Source: Prochilodus magdalenae (lineage: Eukaryota; Chordata; Actinopteri; Characiformes; Prochilodontidae). Taken from it: a DNA stretch of 64,000 nucleotides. The stretch lies in contig JAMWET010003602.1 of assembly GCA_024036415.1 (NCBI GenBank), positions 707,001 to 771,000 of the forward strand. Reading direction: 5' to 3'. The notes below the pieces were generated by a model. That model ran no database searches. It was not told the DNA's origin and saw nothing but the letters and a program-made list of their open reading frames with translations. Of the stretch, positions 10,601 to 21,100 are shown in pieces. Within the stretch, counting starts at the first letter, position 1, and each line of letters opens with the position of its first letter. A program made the position numbers and the translations under genes.

Positions 10601-13224
10601 TGCTTTCCTTTTACTTTACTCTGATGGATCACCTAATTAGATTCTCCCTCTGGGCACCCAGAAAATAAGGAAAGAAGCTCCACTCCGTAACACAGATTAT
10701 CCTTTGTTCTTCAAGCAGTTCAAGGCACCACCGAAGAGGTCTAAAATTGGTGTCTCAGCCCCCTCCTTACCACTGTGCTAATGGTGTCTGCTATCATTTC
10801 TCACAGGACCTCTACCACCAGTCATACGATCTGGTGTGCGTCATGTTCGCGTCCATCCCGGACTTCAAGGAATTTTACACTGAGTCTGACGTGAACAAGG
10901 AGGGGCTGGAGTGTCTCAGACTTCTCAATGAGATTATAGCAGATTTTGATGAGGTACAGAATGCTGGAGAAACACATTCAGTATGCTGACTATCTATTTC
11001 GCTGCTGTCAATTTCACTTCCAATTAGGATTTGAAAAGCTGCACGAGAACTGAATTCTCTGGAATAGAACTGCCATCACTGATCAGCCCTACCACATACT
11101 CTTATTACCCTGAATGGGATCTGAAAAATAGAGTGGACGTCTGGAACTTGAGGGGATGGTGGGGGGGTGGAGTGTCCACTGAAACACACAAAAAAAGTAT
11201 TCCGATGATCGTTTTGCGTGTGTCCTTGTCATTCCTCAGCCAACATTCTGTCCTGCTTTCATTGGCAGTTACTCTCCAAACCCAAATTTAGTGGCGTGGA
11301 GAAGATAAAGACTATTGGCAGCACCTACATGGCTGCTACTGGGCTTAACGTCACTCAAGGACCAGAGTATGCTCAGGTAAGCTTTCCAAGTAATTCAGTC
11401 CTTGAGATGTAAACAGATTCATTCAGAATGGTGTAATGTAAATGTATTCATTGTAGAGAAATCTGCACACATAATACATTTATTAAATATTAATTATATG
11501 GAATTGCTTTTTAAATCGGTGGAGTTTCCCTCATTGGTGTCATTTTGGGGTGCTGTTTTGGGGTTTTGGGGTGCTGTCCCTGGTGCTGAAATGTTGGTCT
11601 ATTTTGATTTACTAATTTTGTAACTTTATTTTGAACTAACATCTCATCAGCTATGTATTCAGATGCTTTATCTCCTTCAGACCATCACCTCTCAGTGCAA
11701 TGCAACCCTCTGTTAGTGGATTACATAACTGGCAGTTAGAGCCAGTCTCCAAGTGCGTTGATGCAATGGCCTGGTGTTAATGGTCGTTTGACAACATAAG
11801 GTGAAGCTCCACATGCTTTGGGGGCTGCACATGCTAGACTTCATCTGTCCAGCTTGGAAGCATAATGTTAAAGGGCCTAGCTACAGGGTGAAATCGGTCA
11901 TGACTCCCCACCCCAACCACCACCACCACCAAAAATGCACATGGGTGAATGCACATGAGTAAAATGATCTCTCCTCTCTCTGTCTTTAAGGACCATGACA
12001 GACAGTACATGCATATTGGCACAATGGTCGAGTTCGCCTTTGCTTTGGTGGGAAAACTTGATGTTATAAACAAACATTCCTTTAATGACTTTAAACTGCG
12101 AGTAGGTAAGTAAGTCCACTGCCTTCTACGTTTTATTCCTGAATTTCAGTCTTCTGCTCCGACGATCACTTCGTGTCTTTAGCCAGAAAGTGCTCTAATA
12201 TAATCAATTTATACTCAAACATGAGGCGTGGTAGGAAATAAATTCATTAGGGATAGTATCCTAGTAATAAGAGTAATTGCAAAATAATGTGCATCAAATT
12301 ATGCAGGCCAGCTCATCTCACTGAGTTTCTGGGACCCAAGATCCCTAAATAGCTCAGCATTTCAAGAAACCTCATTCAGGGTTAGGGATAGTATCAATCA
12401 TGAAAAACAAAATGCACAGATGAACAATAACACTGCATGCCATCTTTTAACCAAGCTGGATGTTTGCTGTGTTTTAGGAATAAACCATGGACCAGTCATA
12501 GCAGGGGTGATAGGAGCACAGAAGCCACAGTATGATATCTGGGGAAACACTGTGAATGTGGCCAGCAGAATGGAGAGCACAGGGGTCCTTGGGAAAATCC
12601 AGGTACTTTTTTGGTCAGCATGCAAGAGTTCATCATCTGCTCATCTGATATTGTGTTAATATTGCACCATCTTGTGAAATTAAAGGATCCATTTACTACT
12701 TTTAATATTTTATTACTTCCATTTGGTCCCCTTATGATCATTCATGTGGTTGTTTTCTAAGAAATTCAGAAAAGAATTTCCTGAGTTTATTGGAGAGTGT
12801 TCCGTGCAAAGGATGAGTAAACTTATTGTAAGGGATGCACCAATATGGGAATTCTGAGCTGATGCGTATATTTCACGTTTCAAAATCATTGTTTTTAATA
12901 GAGGTACACACACCTTTCATCTGTTCTTGCAATAATTGTATTAATGTTAAAAGTGAAAGTGCACTTACTGTACACCCCCAGTTAAACTTGACTGTCTGTG
13001 TGTTTGCATGCAGGTCATGTGACTCCTTTGAGAATCGTTTCTCATTTTTCTTTTGTTATTCTTTATTCCAGGTAACTGAAGAAACAAGTCGGACCTTACA
13101 GCCTTTGGGATACATGTGCTCTTGTCGAGGAATCATTAACGTGAAGGGCAAAGGGGACCTTAAGACTTTCTTTGTACACACTGAAATGACCAGAACCTTA
13201 TCACAGGGGAATGTAATGCCTTGA
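4544..13224 (+). CDS. adcy2: Adenylate cyclase type 2, 3' part of gene (nine exons)
   Basis: Membrane adenylate cyclase: makes cAMP from ATP at the plasma membrane, stimulated by Gs-alpha and, for type 2, by Gbeta-gamma. Nine exons (4544-4660, 7436-7620, 8563-8647, 9780-9938, 10807-10953, 11269-11376, 11991-12105, 12478-12602, 13072-13224) have GT-AG ends and compatible phases and give 397 residues plus stop. They encode an extracellular loop with sequon NIS, membrane segments 10-12, and the full C2 domain. Catalytic or substrate-binding signatures of type 2 C2 are all present: [12 protein letters not shown] (lysine), [15 protein letters not shown] (Asp, Asn, Arg) and [10 protein letters not shown] (lysine). 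The match to mammalian ADCY2 as remembered is near-continuous from [11 protein letters not shown] to the C-terminus, better than I recall for types 4 or 7. The 5' exons are not visible. Whether this is adcy2a or adcy2b cannot be told here. Confidence 0.95.
5395..5650 (+). repeat. tRNA-derived SINE-like element
   Basis: It begins with a B-box-like ggttcaattgcc (about 5421) and continues through tgaggtgcccttgggcag, gggctgcccactgctctg and atgggttaaatatggatg, a common fish SINE body. A second copy on the other strand lies at about 40195-40445 (gttcggtgccttgctcaaag). Confidence 0.65.
5825..6035 (-). repeat. tRNA-derived SINE, minus strand
   Basis: Read on the minus strand it has an A-box-like tggtgcaacggataac, a B box ggttcgattcctgg and then the widespread teleost tail aagtcgctctggataagagc. 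A tail-only fragment of the same family is at about 6519-6570 (agctgacactcttatccaga). Confidence 0.75.
7109..7215. repeat. Degenerate interstitial telomere-like repeats
   Basis: About a dozen units related to CCCTAA (the C-rich telomere strand), many mutated to cctaac-t or cttaac and interspersed with cctacacctaac. It lies in an adcy2 intron. Confidence 0.8.
7436..7620 (+). CDS. adcy2: adcy2 exon: membrane segments 10-11
   Basis: Acceptor TTTAG, donor CAG|GTACTA, 185 bp, phase 0 in and 2 out. It encodes two hydrophobic helices ([17 protein letters not shown] and [16 protein letters not shown]) joined by a short polar turn, then a polar loop ending [10 protein letters not shown]. An open frame continues past the donor to 7735, but the next exon's phase and sequence ([12 protein letters not shown]) fit splicing at 7620. 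Confidence 0.9.
7911..8332 (+). repeat. Polypyrimidine tract (CTTT-rich)
   Basis: About 420 bp almost entirely of T and C on this strand, built of ttctttcc-type units, in the intron between adcy2 exons 7436-7620 and 8563-8647. Open frames rich in Phe, Ser and Leu here are artefacts of composition. Confidence 0.85.
8563..8647 (+). CDS. adcy2: adcy2 exon: membrane segment 12
   Basis: 85 bp, acceptor TTTTTCCAG, donor CAG|GTGGGT. It completes an Arg codon and reads [19 protein letters not shown] and then ITLLVLARQ: the last membrane helix of the second cassette. Near-identical to mammalian ADCY2 as remembered. Confidence 0.95.
8648..9779. other. adcy2 intron, nothing recognised
   Basis: AT-rich unique-looking sequence. 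No exon, RNA gene or known repeat was recognised. Confidence 0.5.
9780..9938 (+). CDS. adcy2: adcy2 exon: start of C2 domain, coiled-coil linker
   Basis: 53 codons in phase 0. It begins [15 protein letters not shown] and continues through the membrane-proximal helix ([16 protein letters not shown] heptads, here [20 protein letters not shown]) to [17 protein letters not shown]. The LPAHVA motif is the family mark of class III cyclase domain entry. Confidence 0.95.
9939..10806. other. adcy2 intron, nothing recognised
   Basis: Unique-looking sequence with no supported feature. Confidence 0.5.
10807..10953 (+). CDS. adcy2: adcy2 exon: C2 core, beta-alpha entry
   Basis: 49 codons in phase 0, ending in GAG|GTACAG. 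It contains [19 protein letters not shown] and [17 protein letters not shown], the first strand and helix of the C2 fold. In C2 the metal-binding Asp of C1 is absent, as expected (FASIPDF). Confidence 0.95.
11269..11376 (+). CDS. adcy2: adcy2 exon: ATP-binding lysine and start of Gbeta-gamma loop
   Basis: 36 codons in phase 0. [20 protein letters not shown] carries the C2 lysine that reads the adenine base. After MAATGL the sequence [10 protein letters not shown] replaces the mammalian segment around the QEHA region, a known Gbeta-gamma contact of type 2 cyclase. Confidence 0.95.
11377..11990. other. adcy2 intron, nothing recognised
   Basis: Contains small direct repeats (ttttggggtgctg twice near 11545-11575) and a cca/cac run at 11907-11930; otherwise nothing. 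The remaining adcy2 introns (10954-11268, 12106-12477, 12603-13071) are equally bare. Confidence 0.5.
11991..12105 (+). CDS. adcy2: adcy2 exon: Gbeta-gamma/Gs-facing helix
   Basis: 115 bp, acceptor CTTTAAG, donor G|GTAAGT. It reads [20 protein letters not shown] then [18 protein letters not shown]. The Q..ER motif of mammalian ADCY2 becomes Q-D-H-D-R across the junction with the previous exon. Confidence 0.95.
12478..12602 (+). CDS. adcy2: adcy2 exon: catalytic Asp/Asn/Arg motif
   Basis: 125 bp joining in phase to give [20 protein letters not shown], then [18 protein letters not shown]. It holds the adenine-reading Asp and the transition-state Asn and Arg of C2. All three are intact, so this copy looks catalytically competent. 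Confidence 0.97.
13072..13224 (+). CDS. adcy2: adcy2 last coding exon
   Basis: Acceptor TTATTCCAG, then 50 codons and TGA at 13222-13224. It contains [20 protein letters not shown], including the phosphate-binding lysine, and a tail ending [15 protein letters not shown] likely polyadenylation signal ATTAAA is at 13555-13560, about 330 bp downstream. Confidence 0.96.
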   Translation, partial: VTEETSRTLQPLGYMCSCRGIINVKGKGDLKTFFVHTEMTRTLSQGNVMP

Positions 13225-13554
13225 ACTTCTTATATACAAGACCAAGAACATACCCACAGTACAACTGTATACACGAAAGCCACTCCTACACTCTCTCTGA
13301 CACAGACATATACAGTTTAACTCTGGCCTAGAGGACGATTCTACAGTATTGCTTCTTCTGAACCACCTGTAAACAGTCTGCATTTCTTACCAAGGAGTAT
13401 TTGGAGTCATCAGTTCTAGAAGCTCAGATTGCTAAACCCAGACAAGTCACTGTGCGAGCAACCCAGTTTGGAGGAGAACAGTTGAGGGTTTGTAAAATAC
13501 TTAAGAAAAAAAATTACATGTGTGTTCATGTTTGGTGATACCATTTTCTTATCC

Positions 13555-13560
13555 ATTAAA
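13555..13560 (+). terminator. Candidate adcy2 polyadenylation signal
   Basis: ATTAAA, the commonest variant of AATAAA, about 330 bp after the adcy2 stop codon. A plain AATAAA also occurs near 14676, but that lies beyond the end of the convergent cfap90 gene. Confidence 0.45.
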
Positions 13561-13939
13561 GAATTTCTATATAAACATCCCTGTATCTATTTATATGTCA
13601 ACTTATAAGACCAATCCACCAAAAAACATTAAAGGACAATTCCACCGACATTTTCAATTCACAGCATAAACCAGTTGTTGAGATGTAAACAAAGTGATTC
13701 AGAGTGGTTTGATGAGAAATGGCCTACTGAGTCAGAATTGTTTACAGTGGTGGTAATAGTAACCAGACGCCTGCAGAGTTTCACACCTTTAAAATCTACA
13801 TCACAAACAGTTATTACATGAAATGTTACAAAATTGTACTGATGGTGGCGTGACAGGAGCAGTGCATTGTGCGTTCGGACAGGAACTAGTATCCTGTAGG
13901 ACTGCCACTAGCCCAACAAAGTGCAGAAACTCCACATGT

Positions 13940-13945
13940 TTTATT
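13940..13945 (-). terminator. Candidate cfap90 polyadenylation signal
   Basis: AATAAA on the minus strand, about 165 bp after the cfap90 stop. With adcy2 ATTAAA at 13555 this leaves the two convergent transcripts separated by only a few hundred bases. Confidence 0.5.
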
Positions 13946-14107
13946 GGTTATAGAATATGCATATATATATATACAACAACTGTTGCAGAACTAATTTCAA
14001 TAACAATATTTTTGGGTTCTGTGTCTTGTTTGCTGTTAAGATCTGGTGTCGTAGAGAGCGTAATACTGACAGTCCTCATACATATTATACACTCAAATGG
14101 TTACATC

Positions 14108-14287
14108 TCAAACTGGGACAACAGACCCATACCCCTCCTCCAGCGTTTTGACAATTCCGTTTTTCCTGTAAAACTCTGAACGTATGCGAGTGACTCGGAC
14201 GAACTGGCGTCCAGGTTTGTAAAGGAGTGGTGGCAGGCGTCGCCCATATTCGGATGATGACAGCACAGCTATGGGCCTTGATGATTC
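14108..14287 (-). CDS. cfap90: cfap90 exon 3 with stop
   Basis: Acceptor CTTTCTCAG, then 59 codons from ESSRPIAVLSSSEYGRRLPP to EEGYGSVVPV and TGA. On the plus strand this block shows only an unrelated short open frame. Confidence 0.85.
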   Translation of the reverse strand, partial: ESSRPIAVLSSSEYGRRLPPLLYKPGRQFVRVTRIRSEFYRKNGIVKTLEEGYGSVVPV

Positions 14288-15765
14288 CTGAGAAAGGGTT
14301 GGGCAGATGGAGAGGAGGAGGGATGTGTTAGTGGTATGAAGTGGCTTCCTTTGCCTTTATTTGAAATGACAAGTATGTTTCTCTCCTGAGCTGCCTGCTA
14401 GATTATAAATGTTTGTTACACACCGATCGTACTGTCGTATGTATCACCTCTAACTCAGCTCTGAGTGCAATCTGCTTCCCTTTTGGGTTTAACAAGCCAT
14501 CGCCCATTTGGCCTCACCATTTCCTCTCAGGTGAATCCCTGACACCATCTTTAGGGCTGTTTCCTTCCTTTATTGTTAGATGAGCCCTCGTAGGGGACAC
14601 AAGTGTTGGCTTCAGCAGTAGACCTTGCACCAGAATCATTACAAACTAACAGATTTCCCTTTTCAAAGCACCAAAAATAAAAACTTTTGAACTTAAATGT
14701 TTGTATCATCTATTTGTAGCTAACCTAACTAAAGCTAAACATTAGGATAAACATAAGGAGAAGCTTCTATGAGAAGTCCTGTCTAAACTTTTGACTGGTA
14801 GTGTATACCTATCCACCTATTTACCTGATAGCAGCATTTACGCTGGCGTATTTCAGTCTAAACTGATGTTTTAAGATGAACAAAAAAATAAATAATTTTT
14901 AAAGGAAACAAAACACCCTGCTTATAATTCTAACTGATATAGTTAAGTATAGAAATATTAATAACCGGCCCACACAAAAGGACACAAATGATAATATGAG
15001 CCCTTTACAAAATGAAAATATGGGCCCTTTAAGTTTTGTTCACAATAACTCGAAAAAAGGGAAAATTACCTCCCGGAAAATGTCCAAGCCACGCCTTTTG
15101 GCATGTTCTCGATCATCACGGTGCAGCTTGTTGTCATAACCTTCAGCTCGATGATGTATGCGGTCATACAAATACACTTCAACAGGCTTACGGAGAAAAA
15201 AGGAACAGTTAAACAAGTGCAGGTTGGATACATTTCTTTCTCTCTCTCTCTGTCTGTCTCTCTCTCTCTCTCTCCTTCTAGTGGAACACCTGTCTCAGTT
15301 GTCTCTCTAGAGAGAGCTTTGGGTTTCCTATTTTAACCGGCGAACACTAAACATCCCACAGTAAAAAAGAGAAGAATAGAAAGTATCCATTAAAGTTTAC
15401 TGTCTATACACTGACTGACCATCTTATCTGTTTTGTCATTGTCATTCCCGAGAGAGATTTTAACAGAGAAACATGACTATTTAAGTATTCCTGGGTGGGA
15501 GGGTTTTCAAGTGTTTCGTTACACAACAAAATGCTTTATTACAGTGACCAAACCTTATTTAAAACAAAGTTAGCTTTGTTAGCTAGCCGAGTTAACTAGG
15601 TTAGTTAATGCTAACGTTAGGTGGTTTAAGCCTTAAGTTTAACGTTACCTTGGGAATGCAGTTGAAATATCTCCTTTCCTTAGGATCATCTCTTCTGGGA
15701 GGTATGTAGCTAAATACTGACAAGGTGGAGAGCGGTTTGGACCTCGCCTGAGATAACACGTCCAT
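14108..15765 (-). CDS. cfap90: Cilia- and flagella-associated protein 90 (C5orf49) homologue, complete
   Basis: Three minus-strand exons (15649-15765, 15070-15186, 14108-14287), each in phase 0 with GT-AG ends, give 137 residues. The start ATG at 15765-15763 leads into MDVLSQARSKPLSTLSVFSY and then IPPRRDDPKERRYFNC; exon 2 holds EGYDNKLHRDDREHAKRRGL; exon 3 holds SSEYGRRLPP and RIRSEFYRKNGI before TGA. This size and the YD.KLHRDD.HAK.RGL core match CFAP90, described as a microtubule inner protein of motile-cilium doublets. The identification is from memory of the family and is backed by position: in human, C5orf49 follows ADCY2 tail-to-tail. No signal peptide or membrane segment; basic overall. 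Each exon is too short to show up in an ORF scan. Confidence 0.85.
14288..15069. other. cfap90 intron 2
   Basis: AT-rich. It contains a fragment ending gtctaaacttttgactggta (about 14783-14802), a sequence typical of fish DNA-transposon ends and seen again near 51224-51245. No other feature. Confidence 0.45.
15070..15186 (-). CDS. cfap90: cfap90 exon 2
   Basis: Acceptor TCTCCGTAAG, donor GAG|GTAATT, 39 codons from PVEVYLYDRIHHRAEGYD to GLDIFRE. This is the best-conserved block of the protein. Confidence 0.87.
15649..15765 (-). CDS. cfap90: cfap90 exon 1
   Basis: Starts at the first ATG below the CpG-rich promoter and ends AAG|GTAACG, 39 codons. FSYIPPRRDDP is the N-terminal motif I associate with the family. 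Confidence 0.85.
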
Positions 15766-15880
15766 TTTAAGCGCTTTAAAGCGCCACTTTGTTCAGAAGT
15801 AACGTTAGAGCCGGTTCCGCGCGCCAGTTAAGGTTGCTTGGATACGGGTCTGGAGATAGAGGCGCATGCGCAGTGAGGCC
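15766..15880 (-). promoter_or_regulatory. cfap90 promoter with NRF1 palindrome and possible X-box
   Basis: GC-rich against an AT-rich background. GCGCATGCGC at 15862-15871 is a perfect NRF1 core. GTTGCTTGGATAC at 15833-15845 resembles an RFX X-box (first half GTTGCT good, second half GGATAC two mismatches from RGYAAC). RFX factors drive ciliary genes, so the site suits the product. The plus-strand open frame at 15789-15974 overlaps this and is not taken as a gene. Confidence 0.55.
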
Positions 15881-16959
15881 AAAGAAGTGGGACAGTGGAG
15901 AAGAGTTACAGGAAGTACAGGAGTGTCTGAAACGGAAGACCGCTGCCCTACCGTCTAATAAGTTGGTGTCTTAGACGGCGGTGTACTATACACATAAGTG
16001 AAGTAAGGTGCAGAAGACTAGACCCCTTTTTCTCTCCTTTCTCTCATAGACATGCAGTTCCCTATATATTCATATTGCAACGAGAAAGCTGTGAAGACTT
16101 GGATATTGTGTTCTGATTTTTCATTTTATGAAATTCATTAGCCTATTCCTTTTTTCCTTGTTTATTAATTGTATTGATGAGAATATTCCACGGTTACATT
16201 TAATAAGTTTTCAGTTCATGTATTTATTTCTCTATTTAGCAATATATCGTTTCATTTTATCCAATAAGATGCAAAATGGCAAGCAAGTTGGCTAGCTAGC
16301 TAATTAGTCTAGTTAGATGTTTTGGAGTGACATAAAATGAAAAACAAGGCCATTAAAGAGTTAATCACTGTGATTCTAATAGTTCTGTCTCTTTAGCGGA
16401 TGGAAAATGCATTAATGTTAAAGTAGTAGCTCAGGGTTTCAGTAGGTTTACTGTTCAATAGGTCTTGACTTGTTATCTATAGACATGTTAAGGGATCTAC
16501 AGCAAAACCGAGAAGCTTAAAGTTTAGATGTCATAGCTCTGGCATTATGAATATAAAACTTTCCTCCAAGACAAAGCAATATTACAGCATATAAAAGAAA
16601 TATTAAAAACATACATGTTGAAAACAGTAATATTCATCAATTTTTTTTTGATTGGGGAAGTACAGAAGTTAGAAAGCAGACATGTGTGTGGGAAACTACA
16701 TATTTAAATAAATAAGATGTAAATAAACAACCTTGTATTTATTAGTTTATTTGTTTCTTTATTTATCCCTGGGTATGTTTATTTTAGTCCACCATTTGAA
16801 TGTAAAGCTTTAGCCAATTCAAGGCTGACGTATGTATACAAATTAAAATATATTCACAAAATGACATATAATGGTGTGGGCATAGGACAAGTTCCCCACA
16901 ATTCATACCCACAATCCCACATTGCAAGCCAGTAGCAAGATGCTACATATCTACACCAG
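15881..16959. other. Intergenic, nothing recognised
   Basis: AT-rich DNA upstream of cfap90. No supported exon, RNA gene or named repeat. Confidence 0.45.
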
Positions 16960-17830
16960 CTGTCCTGGTGACCTTACTAAGTCCGACCAGAGTCTCTTGG
17001 GCACACAGGGGCACACTCGCTTGCTGCAACAAACTGCACATGCCATCTCTGCCCCTCCAGCGCCAACTCCTCGAATGCTGGACAGCACGTTGTACCATGA
17101 TACTCAGGTGGTCTATCTGCAACCAGCCATCTGGCCAACCTCGCTGCTGGCCCATCCTCAAAGCGGGGGTCATTGCAGACAGGTCTTTAGAATGCACCGC
17201 CAGCAAGTCCTTTAACTCTTTGCTGCTTAAGGCTGATTAGTTGCAGACCAGTCAGAGACCATGATGACTCCTGCCCACTGGCAAAAGCACCTGCAGGGGG
17301 AATGCAAGCATCTGACATGAAACGTGAAACAATGGAGGAAGAGAGCCTGTTTCGGTTTTCTATTTCGTCATGTGGACAGCCAGGTACTGCCATGTGCACT
17401 GTTTACCTAGAGGAGTGATGGAATCTGTGGGAAGAAGTCACTGGAGAGAATGTGTTGCTCTGAGTAATGCTTTGTTGCAAAAAAAAATTGGCATGTCCCA
17501 CCTAAAAATTGTTGCAGATCAGGTGAACCCCTTTATGGAGATGGTACTCCTTCTCTTTTAGCAGGAATATGTACCCTGCACACATTGTTCAGAAATTCCC
17601 CAGATCTAAATTTGATCCAGCATCTGTGGTATGTGTTGGAACAAGTCTGATTAATGGCCGACTCACCTCACAACTTTAAGAACTTGGTACCAAATACCAC
17701 AGCGCACCTTCAGAGATCATTTAGAGTAATTTTCATGGCAGGTTAGAGCTGTTTTGGATGCACAAGCAGGAAAAAACAGCATATTAATCAGGCAGTCATA
17801 ATGTTTTTACTCGTTTGTGTGTATTAGGAA
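16960..17830 (+). mobile_element. Decayed Tc1/mariner element
   Basis: The right half reads like a common fish Tc1-like 3' region: cagatctaaatttgatccag and catctgtggtatgtgttgga correspond to a degenerate DLNPIEHLWDVLE block, followed by ttaagaacttggtaccaaat and gttagagctgttttggatg, ending tcaggcagtcataatgtttt. No intact transposase; stops and frameshifts throughout. Confidence 0.65.
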
Positions 17831-18059
17831 AACCTAAAACACTGCAGCAGTAGGAAATCACCGCCGGAACTGGTTGATACAGTTGGGAACTTCTATCCGC
17901 ACACTTTCTGTTCATAGTGCCCAATACAAAGTAGCACATGTAACACATACAACACATTTCATAGAAACAGCCAGATCAATCTACAAGATATAAATTCTTT
18001 CCTGCAGGGCGCTGGTATCTCCCTAAAGCCTAGGGCTTTACAGCGCTGCATAGCCACAC

Positions 18060-18160
18060 ATCAGAATCGGAGTCAGGTTTATTGGCCAAGAATGTTGACA
18101 CAAACAAGAAATTGGGTTTCAGCAGTTTGTGTTTCTCTAGTACAATATACACATAACTGC
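18060..18160 (-). repeat. Retroposon tail fragment at the array edge
   Basis: The stretch cagaatcggagtcaggttta and ttggccaagaatgttgacac is the familiar fish LINE/SINE end that reads (on the other strand) as a terminal ATTCTG-rich tail. It grades directly into the tandem array that follows. Confidence 0.5.
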
Positions 18161-21100
18161 CTGACAGTCCACAATACACACAATACATACAGACACTATA
18201 TAATAGACACTCTACACAGTATACACAATATACACACTGACTCCACATATACACAATACATACAGACACTGTACAATAGACACTCTACACAGTACACACA
18301 ATATACACACTGACTCCACATATACACAATACATACAGACACTGTACACTATACACTCTACACAGTATACACAATATACACAGACTCCACATATACACAA
18401 TACATACAGACACTGTACACTATACACTCTACACAGTATACACATATACACACTGACTCCACATATACACCATACATACAGACACTGTACAGTATACACT
18501 ATACACAATATACACAATATACACACTGACTCCACATATACACAATACATACAGACACTGTGCAATAGACACTCTACACAGTACACACAATATACACACT
18601 GACTCCACATATATATATAATCCATACAGACACCGTACACTATACACTCTACACAGTATACACAATATACACACTGACTCCACATATACACAATACATAC
18701 AGACACTGTACACTATACACTCTACACAGTATACACATATACACACTGACTCCACATATACACAATACATACAGACACTGTACAGTATACACTATACACA
18801 ATATACACAATATACTAACTGACTCCACATATACATAATCCATACAGACACTGTACACTATACACTCTACACAGTATACACAATATACACACTGACTCCA
18901 CATATACACAATACATACAGACACTGTACACTATACACTCTACACAATATGCACACTGACTCCACATATACACAATACATACAGACACTGTACACTATAC
19001 ACTCTACACAATATACACACTGACTCCACATATACACAATACATACAGACACTGTACACTATACACTCTACACAGTATACACATATACACACTGACTCCA
19101 CATATACACAATACATACAGACACTGTACAGTATACACTCTACACAATATACACAATATACACACTGACTCCACATATACACACTACATACAGACACTGT
19201 ACACTATACACTCTACACAGTATACATTATATACAAACTGACTCCACATATACACAATACATACAGACACTGTACACTATACACTCTACACAGTATACAC
19301 ATATACACACTGACTCCACATATACACAATACATACAGACACTGTACAGTATACACTATACACAATATACACAATATACACACTGACTCCACATATACAC
19401 AATACATACAGACACTGTACAATAGACACTCTACACAGTACACACAATATACACACTGACTCCACATATATATATAATCCATACAGACACTGTACACTAT
19501 ACACTCTACACAGTATACACAATATACACACTAACTCCACATATACACAATACATACAGACACTGTACACTATACACTCTACACAGTATACACAATACAT
19601 ACAGACACTGTACACTATACACTCTACACAGTATACACATATACACTCTACACAATATACACAATATACACACTGACTCCACATATACACACTACATACA
19701 GACACTGTACACTATACACTCTACACAGTATACATTATATACACACTGACTCCACATATACACAATACATACAGACACTGTACACTATACACTCTACACA
19801 GTATACACATATACACACTGACTCCACATATACACAATACATACAGACACTGGACAGTATACACTATACACAATATACACACAATATACACACTGACTCC
19901 ACATATACACAATACATACAGACACTGTACAATAGACACTCTACACAGTACACACAATATACACACTGACTCCACATATACACAATACATACAGACACTG
20001 TACAATAGACACTCTACACAGTATACATTATATACACACTGACTCCACATATACACAATACATACAGACACTGGACAGTATACACTATACACAATATACA
20101 CACAATATACACACTGACTCCACATATACACAATACATACAGACACTGTACAATAGACACTCTACACAGTACACACAATATACACACTGACTCCACATAT
20201 ACACAATACATACAGACACTGTACAATAGACACTCTACACAGTACACACAATATACACACTGACTCCACATATATATATAATCCATACAGACACTGTACA
20301 CAATACACTCTACACAGTATACACAATATACACACTGACTCCACATATACACAATACATACAGACACTGTACACTATACACTCTACACAGTATACACATA
20401 TACACACTGACACCACATATACACAATACATACAGACACTGTACAGTATACACTATACACAATATACACAATATACACACTGACTCCACATATACATAAT
20501 CCATACAGACACTGTACACTATACACTCTACACAGTATACACAATATACACACTGACTCCACATATACACAATACATACAGACACTGTACACTATACACT
20601 CTACACAGTATACACATATACACACTGACTCCACATATACACAATACATACAGACACTGGACAGTATACACTCTACACAATATACACAATATACACACTG
20701 ACTCCACATATACACAATACATAGACACTGTAGAATATACACTCTACACAATATACCCAATATACACACTGACTCCACACATACACAATACATACAGACA
20801 CTGTACAGTATACACTCTACACAATATGCACACTGACTCCACATATACACACTGCATACAGACACTGTACAATATACACTCTACATAGTACACACAATAT
20901 ACACAACAACTCCACATATACACAATACATAGACACTGTACACTATACACTCTACATAGTACACACAGTATACACAATATACACACTGATTCCACCTATA
21001 CACAATACATACAGACACTGTACACTATACACTCTACACAGTATACACAATACATACAGACACTGTACACTATACACTCTACACAGTATACACATATACA

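Noticed and set aside
15789..15974. Plus-strand open frame at a CpG-rich site, possible divergent gene
   Set aside because: It overlaps the cfap90 promoter, has no splice partner and no recognisable motif.
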